Below, one piece after another: positions 25,057-34,395 of a stretch of 64,000 nt of DNA. The position numbers were made by a program, and so were the translations under genes. The DNA is from Pseudoalteromonas sp. T1lg48 (GTDB taxonomy: Bacteria > Pseudomonadota > Gammaproteobacteria > Enterobacterales > Alteromonadaceae): assembly GCF_002964785.1 (NCBI RefSeq), contig NZ_PQCC01000018.1, positions 806,001 through 870,000 on the forward strand, in the 5' to 3' direction. Position 1 is the stretch's first letter. Every line of letters starts with the position of its first letter. The notes under the pieces were generated by a model. That model did not search any database. It was given only the letters and a program-made list of their open reading frames with translations, and had not been told where the DNA came from.

Positions 25057-25608
25057 ATGAGTATTAATACTTCAATAACCGGTCAGTGGCCAATTTTTGT
25101 TATCCAAGGATTTATCGCCATTATCTTTGCTGCCGTGGCCTGGTTTTCACCGCAAGCCACAATAGGCGCCTTGATTTTTGTCTTTGCCGCCTTTTTTATG
25201 TTCGACGGCTGCTCGCGAGTCTGGCTGGCGTTTAAACAAAAGCAATATTCTTCCTACTGGCATCTGACGCTGATCGCCGGCATTCTGGGTATTTTGGCGG
25301 CCATTGTCACGGTCAGCATGCCGCAACTGACCGCCTTGATCATGCTCTATTTGATTGCTTTTTGGGCCATCGCTATCGGCATGATGGAAATGGCCGCGGC
25401 CATCAAACTCTTTAAGCATCTGCAGGGAGTGACCTTGCTGTTGTTAAGCGGCGTGGTGTCGATCATCTTTGGCATCTACCTGATCGTTAACCCGGGTCAA
25501 GGCATCATTGCCATGCTTTGGCTGGTCGCCATTTATGCCTTTGTCTTCGGCATCATCTTATGTTGGCTGGGGTTCAAGCTACGCACCTTGGACAAGGCGC
25601 AGGCTTAA
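25057..25608 (+). CDS. HdeD-family (DUF308) membrane protein
   Basis: 183 aa, six predicted membrane helices arranged as three pairs, with the repeated pattern of short loops typical of HdeD (FFMFDGCSRVWLAF; FWAIAIGMMEMAAAIKL). HdeD contributes to acid resistance at high density in E. coli; in other bacteria the role is unproven. It follows the amidohydrolase by 9 bases with AGGAG in the gap, which implies co-transcription. A GC-rich hairpin (25619-25643) lies between it and the convergent miaE. Confidence 0.85.
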   Translation: MSINTSITGQWPIFVIQGFIAIIFAAVAWFSPQATIGALIFVFAAFFMFDGCSRVWLAFKQKQYSSYWHLTLIAGILGILAAIVTVSMPQLTALIMLYLIAFWAIAIGMMEMAAAIKLFKHLQGVTLLLLSGVVSIIFGIYLIVNPGQGIIAMLWLVAIYAFVFGIILCWLGFKLRTLDKAQA

Positions 25609-25618
25609 TAGATTTTTT

Positions 25619-25643
25619 CCCGGTGGTCCTAACGGACCCCGGG
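25619..25643. terminator. GC-rich hairpin between hdeD-like gene and miaE
   Basis: CCCGG-T-GGTCC-TAAC-GGACC-CCGGG between convergent genes. There is no T-run after the stem on the plus strand, so it may act as a weak or bidirectional stop. Confidence 0.5.
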
Positions 25644-25652
25644 CATTAGTGC

Positions 25653-26225
25653 TTAGTGTAATGCGGCGCGATATGGCAAAGAGGCGCAAATTTGCGCTTC
25701 GCGAGTGATCACCTCGGCTAGGCGGGCATCTACCTCTTCTTTATCGAAATATTCATAGGCCAGTTCCACAAACAGATTTTTGTGTTTTTCTTCGGACTTG
25801 GCGATGGCGGTGTAAAACTCTTTGTCCTTACCCGGCGGCAGCGCGTCGGCAATCAGCGCAAAACGCTCATGGCCTCGAGCCTCGATCACCGCGGCCACCA
25901 AGAGTCGGTCAAGCATAAACACTTCTTTGCCATGGCGGAACATGCCGCGCAGCTGGTTTACATACGGGTCTTTTTTATCGTCACCGAGATTGACGTCACG
26001 CTCGGTCAGCAGCTTCACCACCTGCTTAAAATGGATCATTTCTTCCAGTGCCAAGTCTGTCATGGCCTTGACCAATTTACGCTTATCCGGGTAATGAGAC
26101 AGCATGGACAGTGCCATACCCGAGGCTTTTTTCTCGGCGGCGGCGTGGTCTTGTAAAAAGGCATCGAAGTCGGCAAGCACCGCATCGGTCCATTGCTGTG
26201 GAGTATTAAATTCGAGTTCAAACAT
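25653..26225 (-). CDS. miaE: tRNA 2-methylthio-N6-isopentenyladenosine hydroxylase MiaE
   Basis: 190 aa ferritin-like diiron monooxygenase that hydroxylates ms2i6A37 to ms2io6A37 in tRNAs reading U-codons. Metal ligands are visible: E31 (HAAAEKKASG), E62-x-x-H65 (LEEMIHFK), and in the second half GHERF and SEEKHKN, giving the four-helix E/EXXH pattern. A TTG at 26240 could extend it by five residues, but the ATG at 26225 begins with the usual family sequence (MFELEFNTPQQW). Monocistronic. Confidence 0.9.
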   Translation of the reverse strand: MFELEFNTPQQWTDAVLADFDAFLQDHAAAEKKASGMALSMLSHYPDKRKLVKAMTDLALEEMIHFKQVVKLLTERDVNLGDDKKDPYVNQLRGMFRHGKEVFMLDRLLVAAVIEARGHERFALIADALPPGKDKEFYTAIAKSEEKHKNLFVELAYEYFDKEEVDARLAEVITREAQICASLPYRAALH

Positions 26226-26280
26226 AAGGATTACTAACAACTTAACTTGGCGCTATTGTACTCAGCCATCGTCCTTCACG

Positions 26281-26949
26281 CTAGTCCATCTCAACGGTCG
26301 ATGGCCGTTCACCCAACCACCAGCTATCAAGATTATCTACCTTACCATTGCGGGTCGAGGCGATTTTCAACGGGCTTTTTATATCGCGCCACGCCATCAC
26401 CTTATTGCCCTTATTGAGGTGGGCAAACGCGCCTGCCTGTGGAGGCACTTGTAAAAAGCGGCAGAAGGTTTGATAGGCTCCGGGCTCGCTCAAATTTAGG
26501 CACAGTAAGCGCTCGCTCTGATCGGCAAAATATTCGCGTACCTGATGCTGGTGACGACGATAGCAGTGCAACAGGTGCTCATCATCCCCGAGTGTTTGCT
26601 CATTGAGGGGCGCAAACACTCGCCCATAGCTTTGTTTTAGTAAAGGACTAAAGCCGCCATGGGTGCATAACAGGTTATCACTCATGCGCGCTAATAATTG
26701 TTTAATGGATGCCAGCCAAGACTGCTCGTCGCGGCATAGGAGAATAAAGCGGCTATGCGGATAGCGTTTGGCAAGTTCGGGGAAATGGCTAAAACAGGGG
26801 GTGTCGGCCACTACCTGCGCCTGTTCAAAGCACGCCTGGGTATAAGCGGTGTGCGCCGTGGGCAAACCCAATTGCAAGGCCGCCACACACACACTGGTGG
26901 TGCCGGTACGCGGCAAGCCCAGCACAAATATTTTCTCTACTGCATTCAT
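26281..26949 (-). CDS. sulfotransferase-family protein (PAPS-binding)
   Basis: 222 aa. N-terminal KIFVLGLPRTGTTSV is the 5'-phosphosulfate-binding loop, and RFILLCRDEQSWLASI contains the Arg/Ser 3'-phosphate-binding strand. The rest is compatible with a small cytoplasmic sulfotransferase of the P-loop type (similar proteins are annotated 'sulfotransferase family'). A start at 27000 would add 17 residues before the P-loop, so the ATG at 26949 is preferred, with AAGG 9 bases upstream. The acceptor is unknown. No sulfate-activation genes nearby. Confidence 0.82.
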   Translation of the reverse strand: MNAVEKIFVLGLPRTGTTSVCVAALQLGLPTAHTAYTQACFEQAQVVADTPCFSHFPELAKRYPHSRFILLCRDEQSWLASIKQLLARMSDNLLCTHGGFSPLLKQSYGRVFAPLNEQTLGDDEHLLHCYRRHQHQVREYFADQSERLLCLNLSEPGAYQTFCRFLQVPPQAGAFAHLNKGNKVMAWRDIKSPLKIASTRNGKVDNLDSWWLGERPSTVEMD

Positions 26950-27044
26950 TAGGGGTGGCCTTGATCCGCGCCCAAAAAATAAGGGCGCCATTATACCCAT
27001 GCCCCTTCATCTATGCGACCCTGGGCTTGTGCTTTTATGCAGAC

Positions 27045-27073
27045 AAAAAAAACGGCGGTTAAATACACCGCCG
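27045..27073 (-). terminator. terminator after the DUF1707 gene
   Basis: On the minus strand CGGCGGT-GTATTTA-ACCGCCG is followed by eight Ts. It ends the gene at 27127-27819. Confidence 0.85.
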
Positions 27074-27126
27074 CAACCTGGGAGCTGCTTGAAACAGCAT
27101 TGCTAATTATAGCCGTCTTTCACAAA

Positions 27127-27819
27127 TTAGTAATATTTATCACTTTTATCATTGCCATAGCCGTCATCGAACAGGGTGCGCAGGCTGTCGGCAAAGGATT
27201 TCAGCTTTTCTTTCATGGTTCTTTTTACGCTAATTTCTACGCTGCCTAAAACATTTCGGCCTGTGAGTAAAATGCGCGGGCGTTGGCGATCTTGTGAGCG
27301 CGGGCCTAAGGCCACCCGTTTATTGACCGTGGAGGCGATAATGTTAGTGGTCTGAGTCACCACATCAACGCCCTCCGGCACATAAATCTCACAACTGCCG
27401 ACATAGCAGTTAAGGTGAATATGCACGTCCGGGTGACTGAAAATGGCATTGCTGAAGTCCAGCTCTAAGGTACCGAGCACGTTCTTTATCTGCATTTCCT
27501 TAGGGACCACCCAATCGCCGCCACGGTGATCCGTGCTTAAAATGGTGGTCATAGTGGACGCCGCTGGTTGCTCATCGCCACGACTGTATTGCGGGCGTAG
27601 ACGTGCCGCCTTTTCACTTTGATAGCGCGGGTCCGCTTGTAAGGGTAGATCGGCAACCAGGGAGGCGAGATATTCTTGCTCCGTGCTGTCATAGGCTGCA
27701 TCCAAACGGCGCTCAAACGCCTCGGCGGAAAGCTCGCCATGACTATAATTGAGGATAAGCTGATCTATGACTTCCTCTTTGACCTGCTCTAGGGGTCTAT
27801 CCGCAATGGGTACCGACAT
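27127..27819 (-). CDS. DUF1707 / LiaF-like domain protein
   Basis: 230 aa, soluble, no signal peptide. The N-terminal helical part (residues about 8-60; HGELSAEAFERRLDAAYDSTEQEYLASLVADLP) is DUF1707/SHOCT-like, then a linker, then a beta-helical LiaF/DUF2154-type domain with repeats such as VLGTLELDFSNAIF, CYVGSCEIYVPEGVDV and VLGSVEISVKR. Proteins of this build are often linked to envelope-stress sensing, but no LiaSR pair is present here. Function not known. Confidence 0.8.
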   Translation of the reverse strand: MSVPIADRPLEQVKEEVIDQLILNYSHGELSAEAFERRLDAAYDSTEQEYLASLVADLPLQADPRYQSEKAARLRPQYSRGDEQPAASTMTTILSTDHRGGDWVVPKEMQIKNVLGTLELDFSNAIFSHPDVHIHLNCYVGSCEIYVPEGVDVVTQTTNIIASTVNKRVALGPRSQDRQRPRILLTGRNVLGSVEISVKRTMKEKLKSFADSLRTLFDDGYGNDKSDKYY

Positions 27820-27998
27820 AATTCAATTCCTTTAAAAAGTTATCCTATATAGGTTGCTAAGCTTATAGCAAGCTTTAGACCAAGATGAAAAGTACATATA
27901 AATCAGATAGATAAATAAAAGTTCGGTAGCTCAAACAGGTAGCAGTGACTAAATTTACGTATTTATCACCACTTTTTAGCAAAATTTACATATGCGTT

Positions 27999-28604
27999 TT
28001 AATTAACGCCAGAAGTCGACAAGCTGCTAACCAGCCACCAGGTGCCCAACACCAGCGCACTCAGGGCGGCGATGCCTTTCATTTTATGTTTGCGGATCAC
28101 CTTTTCCGCCTGATTGCCGGCGAAATGCACAATCAGGGCGAGACCAAAATAACGTATCGAGCGGGCAATGGCGGTGGCGAGGAAAAAAAGCCACAGGGAG
28201 TAATGGGTCGCCCCCGCCGCCAGCATGGCAATTTGAAAAGGGATAGGCACTATGCCCAGGGTCAGCACAAACCAAAAGCCCTGGCTGTGCATTTGCGCTT
28301 TAACATTGGCGAATTGCTCCGGGGTGGAAAACAGACCAATGAGCCAATCGCCCAGTACATCGAAAAGGTAATAACCCAGGGCATAACCAAACAAGGCACC
28401 AAGCATACAGCCCAGGGTTGCTACCAGGGCAATAGCCCAAATTTTATCGCGCCGCGCCTGCATAAGCGGCACCAATAGGGCTTCCAAGGGGACGGGGACT
28501 ATGGTCGACTCTAAAAATGAGGCCAGGGTCACACCCCAAAGCATATGCCGCGAGTGGATCCACTGTCGTGTTTTTTGCACAAGTCGCCCATATAAGCCCA
28601 TCAC
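27999..28604 (-). CDS. YqaA-type VTT (DedA/SNARE-associated) membrane protein
   Basis: 201 aa with about five hydrophobic segments. FLESTIVPVPLEALLVPL near the N-terminus and GIVPIPFQIAMLAAG in the middle are the paired Pro-containing re-entrant motifs of VTT proteins, the family linked to lipid flipping and envelope homeostasis; the YqaA subgroup is the closest match. Located between a DUF1707 gene and an alpha/beta-hydrolase gene, all minus strand but with gaps over 100 bp. Substrate unknown. Confidence 0.85.
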   Translation of the reverse strand: MMGLYGRLVQKTRQWIHSRHMLWGVTLASFLESTIVPVPLEALLVPLMQARRDKIWAIALVATLGCMLGALFGYALGYYLFDVLGDWLIGLFSTPEQFANVKAQMHSQGFWFVLTLGIVPIPFQIAMLAAGATHYSLWLFFLATAIARSIRYFGLALIVHFAGNQAEKVIRKHKMKGIAALSALVLGTWWLVSSLSTSGVN

Positions 28605-28705
28605 TTCTCCAAAAATCGTCTGGCGCCACCTAGTCAGCGCTATGTCTCTACTATCCCAAACAGGGTACGCAATTCAATATAAATAACCGCTTAAACCTGG
28701 GTATT

Positions 28706-29302
28706 TTATCCGCTGTTCCTGCTGCCCAAGTGCAATTGTGACCAGCAGTACTGCGCGCCCATGTCACCCAAGGCTTGTACATAACTCTGGTATGCCTCTT
28801 TCGCGTAATGCCGCGAACAGGCGTTCATAAAGCCATGATTAAACTCGGTGGAAATGATTTCAACATTTTCCTTGGCAGACAAGGCCTGAGCCAGGTCGTT
28901 GATATCGAAATGAGGCTCACTTTTTGGCAATACCAGGGTGACCGGAATTGTCGGTGTTAACTCCAGGTGATGACGAATTTGCCCACCATAAAACAACAAC
29001 ATACCTGTGATATTGTCTAAGCCCTTGTGCGCAGCAAGTTGCCATAGAGCAGCGGCACCCACACTAAAGCCGATAAGGCTTGTTGGCATTGCTAAGCCAC
29101 CCAAGTGAGCGCTTAAAAGCTGACGATAAGACGCCAACCCCACATGGGCCATAAAATGGTCGTACGCTTGCTCTTCACTGGTAAAATCCATTGGCTCACC
29201 GCCATACGGACCGACAATACGCACCTTATTACCTAGCTCAGCAGCCAGACGCTCCAGCGCCCTGGTCCGCCCGAAGATATCGCTGACGATAATACGCTGC
29301 AT
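28706..29302 (-). CDS. dienelactone-hydrolase-like alpha/beta hydrolase
   Basis: 198 aa cytoplasmic hydrolase. The nucleophile elbow is GFSVGAAALW (Ser), and the late HGFMN supplies the catalytic His; the Asp is probably in SEPHFDINDL, placing it with DLH-type hydrolases. Two starts compete: an ATG at 29320 overlaps the previous stop (TAATG), and an ATG at 29302 has GAGGG 7 bases before it. The latter has the better ribosome-binding site and is used here. It follows the YjbR gene closely, so both are probably one transcript. Substrate unknown. Confidence 0.75.
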   Translation of the reverse strand: MQRIIVSDIFGRTRALERLAAELGNKVRIVGPYGGEPMDFTSEEQAYDHFMAHVGLASYRQLLSAHLGGLAMPTSLIGFSVGAAALWQLAAHKGLDNITGMLLFYGGQIRHHLELTPTIPVTLVLPKSEPHFDINDLAQALSAKENVEIISTEFNHGFMNACSRHYAKEAYQSYVQALGDMGAQYCWSQLHLGSRNSG

Positions 29303-29319
29303 GGACAGACCCTCAGTCA

Positions 29320-29697
29320 TTACCCTAACCGCGCCAAGAGCTCTTGTTGGGTGGCTTTTGGCAACTTCGCCACTACTAACAGGTAAGAATTATCCATCAT
29401 GCGCTCAACTTCCCCCATTGGAATGCTGCCGTCTAAAATCACCGTATTCCAAAGACGCTTATCCATATGATATCCCGGCAGCACAGCGCTAAAAATATCG
29501 CGCAGCGCCTGCGCCTCATCCGGGTCGCACTTGAGATTCATTTGCCATTGCGGTGCGCCATCGTTAATACCACGCAGTGTTAAGGTGGCAAACATCTTAC
29601 CCGCCACCTTATAGACATCCACTCCCGGGCCAAAGGGCTGCTCTACCTTGGCGTGTGGCTTTTTGAGCAAATAATTATGGGCCTGACTGTGGTCCAT
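29320..29697 (-). CDS. MmcQ/YjbR-family protein
   Basis: 125 aa, matching the length of the YjbR family (CyaY-like fold, sometimes annotated as DNA-binding). Recognisable segments are EQPFGPGVDVYKVAGKMFA, LKCDPDEAQALRD, PGYHMDKRLWNTV and ERMMDNSYLLVV. Biochemical role not established in the family. It forms a two-gene unit with the downstream hydrolase (overlap or gap of a few bases). Confidence 0.88.
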   Translation of the reverse strand: MDHSQAHNYLLKKPHAKVEQPFGPGVDVYKVAGKMFATLTLRGINDGAPQWQMNLKCDPDEAQALRDIFSAVLPGYHMDKRLWNTVILDGSIPMGEVERMMDNSYLLVVAKLPKATQQELLARLG

Positions 29698-29905
29698 GGC
29701 GCCACCTTATCGTTGGAGTATTGAGCGCTATCTTAGGCAAACTTGGGCGCTTTTACTAATTTCTTATCCGCGGGGCCCATTTTAGCGAGTGGGGGTCACT
29801 GAAACCTGAACTTAATCGAACAAATTTTGCACTTTGTCGCGTCCGGCTTGAAAGCCTCTAGTTGCGCACCTAGGATAATTTTTTATCCTAAATAAAGCAT
29901 CTGTA

Positions 29906-31978
29906 ATGAAAAAATTCGGTTTTCCCCTATTTAGCAAAGTGCTTGGCAGCGCCTTTGGCACAGCCCTTGGTACAGCCCTACTCGTCGCCAGTTCAGCTTA
30001 CGCCGATACTCACCAAGGTTTTACCTCCGAAGATATTTTTGCCCTTGAATATGTGAGCGACCCGCAAATCAGTCCCGATGGCAGCCATATTGTCTATGTG
30101 CGCAACGGCTACGATATTATGACCGACAGCGCCACCAAATCATTGTGGCTCTATCGTCTTAAAGACGACACCCATGTTCCCCTGTTCGCCGATCAATACA
30201 ATTACAGTCAGCCGCGTTGGTCACCGGATGGCAAGCGCCTTGTTTTTAGCAGCAATCGCAGCGGCTCAAACCAACTGCATATGTATTATTTGGCCGAGGA
30301 CAAAGAGGCACTGCTGACCCAGCTGCCTAAATCCGCAGGCGATCTTAGCTGGTCTCCCGATGGCACCAAGCTGGCCTTTACCATGAATGTAAAAGAGGGA
30401 AAAACCGACTATGTAAAGTCGGTCAAGCTACCGACGAAACCCGAGGGTGCCAAGTGGTCCGAGCCGGTCACGGTAATTGAAAAAGCCCGTTATCAGGCCG
30501 ATGGCAGCGGCTTTTTAGAACCCAGTTATCGCCACGTTTTCGTGCTCCCCGTCGAAGGCGGTACGCCGCGCCAGCTTACCCAAGGCGATTTCCAGCATTA
30601 TGGCCCCATTACCTGGCAACCAGACAACAGCGCGGTAATATTCTCCAGCGATCAGCACCCACAGTGGGAATACCGCACCACAGAGTCGGACCTCTATGCC
30701 GTTAACCTGACATCGGGCAAGCTCACGCAGCTAACCGACCTACCGGGACGTGAAAGCCAGGCTACCTTTTCGGCCAGGGGCGATACACTTGCCTTTCTTA
30801 CCCGCGACAATGAGCCGGTACCCTACGTCAACACCAACCTGGCCATGCTGGACGTAGACAGTGGCCAAATCACCACCCTGAGCGCCGATTTGGACCGCTC
30901 CATTGCCGACTACCGTTGGTCAGGTAAGGGCGACTTTGTGGTGCAATATGACGACTTTGGTAAGCGCAAACTGGCCTCCATGAACACCAAGGGTAAGGTA
31001 AACGAGCTGGTCGATAATGTCTCCGGCACCTCGCTGGGTCGCCCCTATGTCAGCGGCGAGTTCTCCATGGCCAATAATGGCACCCTGGCCTATACCTCGG
31101 GCAGTAGCCAACGCCCCGCCGATCTCGGCTACAGCCGTAAAGGCAAATCGCGCACCCTCACTAACCTCAACGAAGATCTGCTTGGACATAAAACTCTGGG
31201 CCAGGTGCATGAGTTGAATGTCGCTTCACAGTTCGATGGCGAAAACATTCAGGGCTGGTATATCACCCCGCCAAACTTTGATGCCAACAAAAAGTACCCG
31301 CTGTTGGTGGAAATTCACGGCGGTCCGCACCTGGCCTATGGCCCACACTTTAGTGCCGAGTTACAACGCTACGCCAGCGAGGGGTATGTGGTGGTGTATG
31401 TGAACTACCGTGGCTCCACCAGCTATGGCAAAGACTTTGCGCTGCTGCTCGATGGTAAATATTCCTCGAAGGAAGACTTTGCCGACCACAACTCGGCGGT
31501 GGATGCGCTGATAGCAAAAGGCTTTATCGACAGCAACAACCTCTATATTGCCGGCGGCTCTGCCGGAGGGATAGCGACCGCCTATGCCATTGGCCTCACC
31601 GATCGTTTTAATGCCGCGGCCATCACCAAGCCGGTGATCAACTGGGTGAGTAAGGTATTAACCGCCGACAGTTATCTTGGGCAGATCCGCAACCAGTTCC
31701 CGGGCCTCCCTTGGGATAACCTGGAGCACTACTGGCAGCGCTCGCCGCTGTCCTTGGTAGGCAATGTCACCACCCCGGCCATGATCATGACCGGTGAGCA
31801 AGACCGCCGCACGCCTATTTCTGAGTCGGAGCAATTCTATCAGGCCCTGCAACTGCAGCGGGTAGACAGCGTGTTGATCCGTGTACCCGGCGCACCACAC
31901 GGCATCGCCGCGCGGCCGTCAAGAATGATCTCGAAAATCGAGCACACCCTGGCCTGGTTTGCCCGCTATAAAAAGTAA
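29906..31978 (+). CDS. exported S9 prolyl-oligopeptidase-family serine peptidase
   Basis: 690 aa. Signal peptide (cleavage near ASSAYA, residues 28-33), N-terminal beta-propeller with WD40-like/TolB repeats (WSPDGKRLVFSSNRSG, LSWSPDGTKLAF), then an alpha/beta-hydrolase domain. Catalytic triad: S552 (GGSAGG), D633 (GEQDRRTP), H665 (GAPHGIA). This arrangement is the S9C/acylaminoacyl or dipeptidyl peptidase group, which trims short peptides in the periplasm. A terminator-like stem without a T-run (31987-32014) follows. Monocistronic and consistent with the peptide-feeding theme. Confidence 0.93.
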   Translation: MKKFGFPLFSKVLGSAFGTALGTALLVASSAYADTHQGFTSEDIFALEYVSDPQISPDGSHIVYVRNGYDIMTDSATKSLWLYRLKDDTHVPLFADQYNYSQPRWSPDGKRLVFSSNRSGSNQLHMYYLAEDKEALLTQLPKSAGDLSWSPDGTKLAFTMNVKEGKTDYVKSVKLPTKPEGAKWSEPVTVIEKARYQADGSGFLEPSYRHVFVLPVEGGTPRQLTQGDFQHYGPITWQPDNSAVIFSSDQHPQWEYRTTESDLYAVNLTSGKLTQLTDLPGRESQATFSARGDTLAFLTRDNEPVPYVNTNLAMLDVDSGQITTLSADLDRSIADYRWSGKGDFVVQYDDFGKRKLASMNTKGKVNELVDNVSGTSLGRPYVSGEFSMANNGTLAYTSGSSQRPADLGYSRKGKSRTLTNLNEDLLGHKTLGQVHELNVASQFDGENIQGWYITPPNFDANKKYPLLVEIHGGPHLAYGPHFSAELQRYASEGYVVVYVNYRGSTSYGKDFALLLDGKYSSKEDFADHNSAVDALIAKGFIDSNNLYIAGGSAGGIATAYAIGLTDRFNAAAITKPVINWVSKVLTADSYLGQIRNQFPGLPWDNLEHYWQRSPLSLVGNVTTPAMIMTGEQDRRTPISESEQFYQALQLQRVDSVLIRVPGAPHGIAARPSRMISKIEHTLAWFARYKK

Positions 31979-32231
31979 CCCCCAATGCGGTGACCGCGAT
32001 AGTTAGGTCACCGCCTTACCCCTCTTCCCCCTTTCGCAGCCTTCAACGCAGGTAAAAATATGGATACTTTCAGTTCCATATACAGATAATTTCAGCGTGT
32101 TCTTTGCCCCGGATCATCACGGCGATTACTGGACTGGGGTACAACTAGCATGGACGGCTAAGCAAATCATCGGGCTTATTTAGCGCTAAGCTGGATAAGT
32201 CCTCATGATGACAAAAATAAGGAGATTCATT

Positions 32232-33248
32232 ATGAAAGCAGCAGTTGCCCATAGTTTTGGCACCCCTCTAAGCATTGAAGAGGTAGCCAAGCCCAGTATC
32301 GACGCCTATCAGGTGCTGGTTAAAATTCATGCCTGTGGCGTGTGCCACACGGATTTACATGCCTGCCATGGCGATTGGCCGGTCAAACCAAAAATGCCGC
32401 TCACTCCCGGCCATGAAGGTGTGGGGGAAATTGTTGAGCTCGGCAGCGCCGTCAGCCATTTAAAGCTTGGAGATCGCGTCGGTATCCCTTGGCTTTACAG
32501 CGCATGTGGACATTGTGAATATTGCCTCGATGGCAAGGAGACCCTGTGTCTGGAGCAGCAAAATGCGGGCTACTCCGTCGATGGCGGTTTTGCCGAATAC
32601 TGCGCCGCCCATGGCGATTATGTGGTGAAAATACCCGAAGGACTAAGCTACCCGGATGCCGCACCGCTGTTTTGTGCTGGCGTGACCACCTATAAGGCAC
32701 TCAAGGTATCCGAGACCAAGCCCGGACAATGGCTGGCCGTTTTCGGCGTCGGCGGCCTTGGACACCTGGCGGTGCAATATGCCGTGGCCATGGGCATGCG
32801 GGTTGTGGCCGTGGACACGGGTGAAGCCAAGCGTGAGCTGGCGTATTCTCTGGGTGCCGAGCATTTCTTCGACTTTAAAACGGACGATGTGGTCGACGCC
32901 ATTAAAGAAGTCAGCGGCGGCGTACACGGCAGTGTCTGTACTGCGGTGAGCAAAGCAGGTTTTCGCCAAAGTTATGATGTGGTGCGCCGAGGCGGAAAGT
33001 GCGTGCTGGTCGGCCTGCCGCCGGAGGACATGCCCCTGCCTATTTTTGATACCGTGCTCAACGGCGTCAGCGTGGTCGGCTCCATCGTCGGCACCCGCAA
33101 GGACTTGGAAGAATGTTTAGAGTTTGCCGCCCGCGGCAAGGTGAAAGCCATTATTACCGAGAAACACCTTGATGATATAAACGATATCTTCGCGGACATG
33201 GAAAAAGGCGAGATCACCGGGCGTATCGTGATGAATATGCCCGCGTAA
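32232..33248 (+). CDS. adhP: zinc-dependent alcohol dehydrogenase AdhP
   Basis: 338 aa medium-chain alcohol dehydrogenase. Catalytic zinc ligands C38, H61/E62 and C148 and the structural zinc cysteines C92, C95, C98 and C106 are all in place; [13 protein letters not shown] is the NAD-binding loop. AAGGAG lies 7 bases before the ATG at 32232, so the apparent 27-base upstream extension is rejected. Expected to interconvert ethanol or other primary alcohols with aldehydes using NAD. Own terminator follows. Confidence 0.93.
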   Translation: MKAAVAHSFGTPLSIEEVAKPSIDAYQVLVKIHACGVCHTDLHACHGDWPVKPKMPLTPGHEGVGEIVELGSAVSHLKLGDRVGIPWLYSACGHCEYCLDGKETLCLEQQNAGYSVDGGFAEYCAAHGDYVVKIPEGLSYPDAAPLFCAGVTTYKALKVSETKPGQWLAVFGVGGLGHLAVQYAVAMGMRVVAVDTGEAKRELAYSLGAEHFFDFKTDDVVDAIKEVSGGVHGSVCTAVSKAGFRQSYDVVRRGGKCVLVGLPPEDMPLPIFDTVLNGVSVVGSIVGTRKDLEECLEFAARGKVKAIITEKHLDDINDIFADMEKGEITGRIVMNMPA

Positions 33249-33252
33249 ATAA

Positions 33253-33278
33253 AAAAGGCCACCGCAAGGTGGCCTTTT
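33253..33278 (+). terminator. terminator between adhP and the propeller protein gene
   Basis: AAAAGGCCACC-GCAA-GGTGGCCTTTT, a strong bidirectional stem between convergent genes. Confidence 0.88.
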
Positions 33279-33291
33279 CATGAATGTCTAA

Positions 33292-34371
33292 TTAGTTTGC
33301 AATAAAGGGCGCCGAGCAATCCTCGGTGCCAATATTACATACCATAAACTCCTGAGACTGCTTCTTAAAGTACCAATAGGTAGCGCTGTTGCTATCGGTC
33401 ACCGACTCCAGCCATTGGCCATTAAAATACACATCGACGCCTTCGGCCTCTGTGCTCCAGGTCAGGGTAGTTTGAATATCGCGTCCGGCATTTTGCACTG
33501 TACCTTGCAACATGGGTGCTGCTGGCGGCAACACCGACGGCACCATGGCCACAAAGGTGTTACTGGTACTGACAAACATCTCGGTAAAGTCACTCAAATT
33601 GGTATCGGTTACATATACCTGACCGAAGCGACTGCCCGTTACCACACGACCCGAGTGGTCTATGTCTATATCGTGTAGATTGCCACCAATTTCCAAGGTG
33701 TTAACCAAGGTGCCATCGGCGCTGTAACGAGCAACATAACCATTCCAACTCACCATATATATATTCCCCTCGGCGTCAGCGGCTACACCGCGCGAAGAAG
33801 AGGTGTGACCCAAGGCAACACTGCGCAGCACTGTTCCACTGGCCGGATCTATCACATCAAGAGCGCCATAGGTATTTTGCAAAGCATACAACTTACCATC
33901 TAGCCCTAGGGTGATATCGATATAGTCGCTGTCATCGATAATGCGCTGCGCATTGCCGCTGGCTAAATCAAACTTAACCACGCCCTTGGCTACTCCATCG
34001 TAGGCTGTGTAGGTATCGGTCACATAGACTGCATCGCCAATGGCAGTTATGCCACCGTAAGACAGGTTATTTACCGTGCTCCACCCTGGCATGGTAAAGC
34101 TCTGCCAGTTTTCACCGTCATACACCGACAACTCAGGGGCAAAGGTGCCGTTGAAGACGGCCACTCGACCATCGTCCAGTATGGTGAGATCACGTGCCAT
34201 TTCATTGGCACTGTTGGTCGGAATGTTTCGCTGCGATATCAATGCACCGTTATTATATTCGTACAAGATGTTATCGCTGGCGACGACCAAGCTGTTATCC
34301 TGAAATACTTGATTGCTCATTGCCGACGCCGCAACTGTTAACAACGCCAATGCCGATATGATTGTTTTCAT
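33292..34371 (-). CDS. secreted beta-propeller protein with shared C-terminal module
   Basis: 359 aa. Signal peptide (ALALLTVAASAMS), then NHL/SMP-like propeller repeats (LTILDDGRVAVFNG, ITLGLDGKLYALQN, VAADAEGNIYMVSWNG, IDIDHSGRVVTG), then from about residue 290 the same small C-terminal module seen in two subtilases of this window (TLTWS, VDVYFNG, paired Cys). The ATG at 34371 has AGGA 8 bases upstream; the upstream start at 34395 is rejected. No catalytic residues recognised; a binding role is possible. Convergent with adhP. Confidence 0.78.
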   Translation of the reverse strand: MKTIISALALLTVAASAMSNQVFQDNSLVVASDNILYEYNNGALISQRNIPTNSANEMARDLTILDDGRVAVFNGTFAPELSVYDGENWQSFTMPGWSTVNNLSYGGITAIGDAVYVTDTYTAYDGVAKGVVKFDLASGNAQRIIDDSDYIDITLGLDGKLYALQNTYGALDVIDPASGTVLRSVALGHTSSSRGVAADAEGNIYMVSWNGYVARYSADGTLVNTLEIGGNLHDIDIDHSGRVVTGSRFGQVYVTDTNLSDFTEMFVSTSNTFVAMVPSVLPPAAPMLQGTVQNAGRDIQTTLTWSTEAEGVDVYFNGQWLESVTDSNSATYWYFKKQSQEFMVCNIGTEDCSAPFIAN

Positions 34372-34395
34372 TATTTTTTCCTGTTTTTCTAGCAC

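Noticed and set aside
25619-25643. Standard intrinsic terminator for hdeD-like gene
   Set aside because: Stem is strong, but the T-run precedes it on the plus strand, so only a weak or bidirectional role is claimed.
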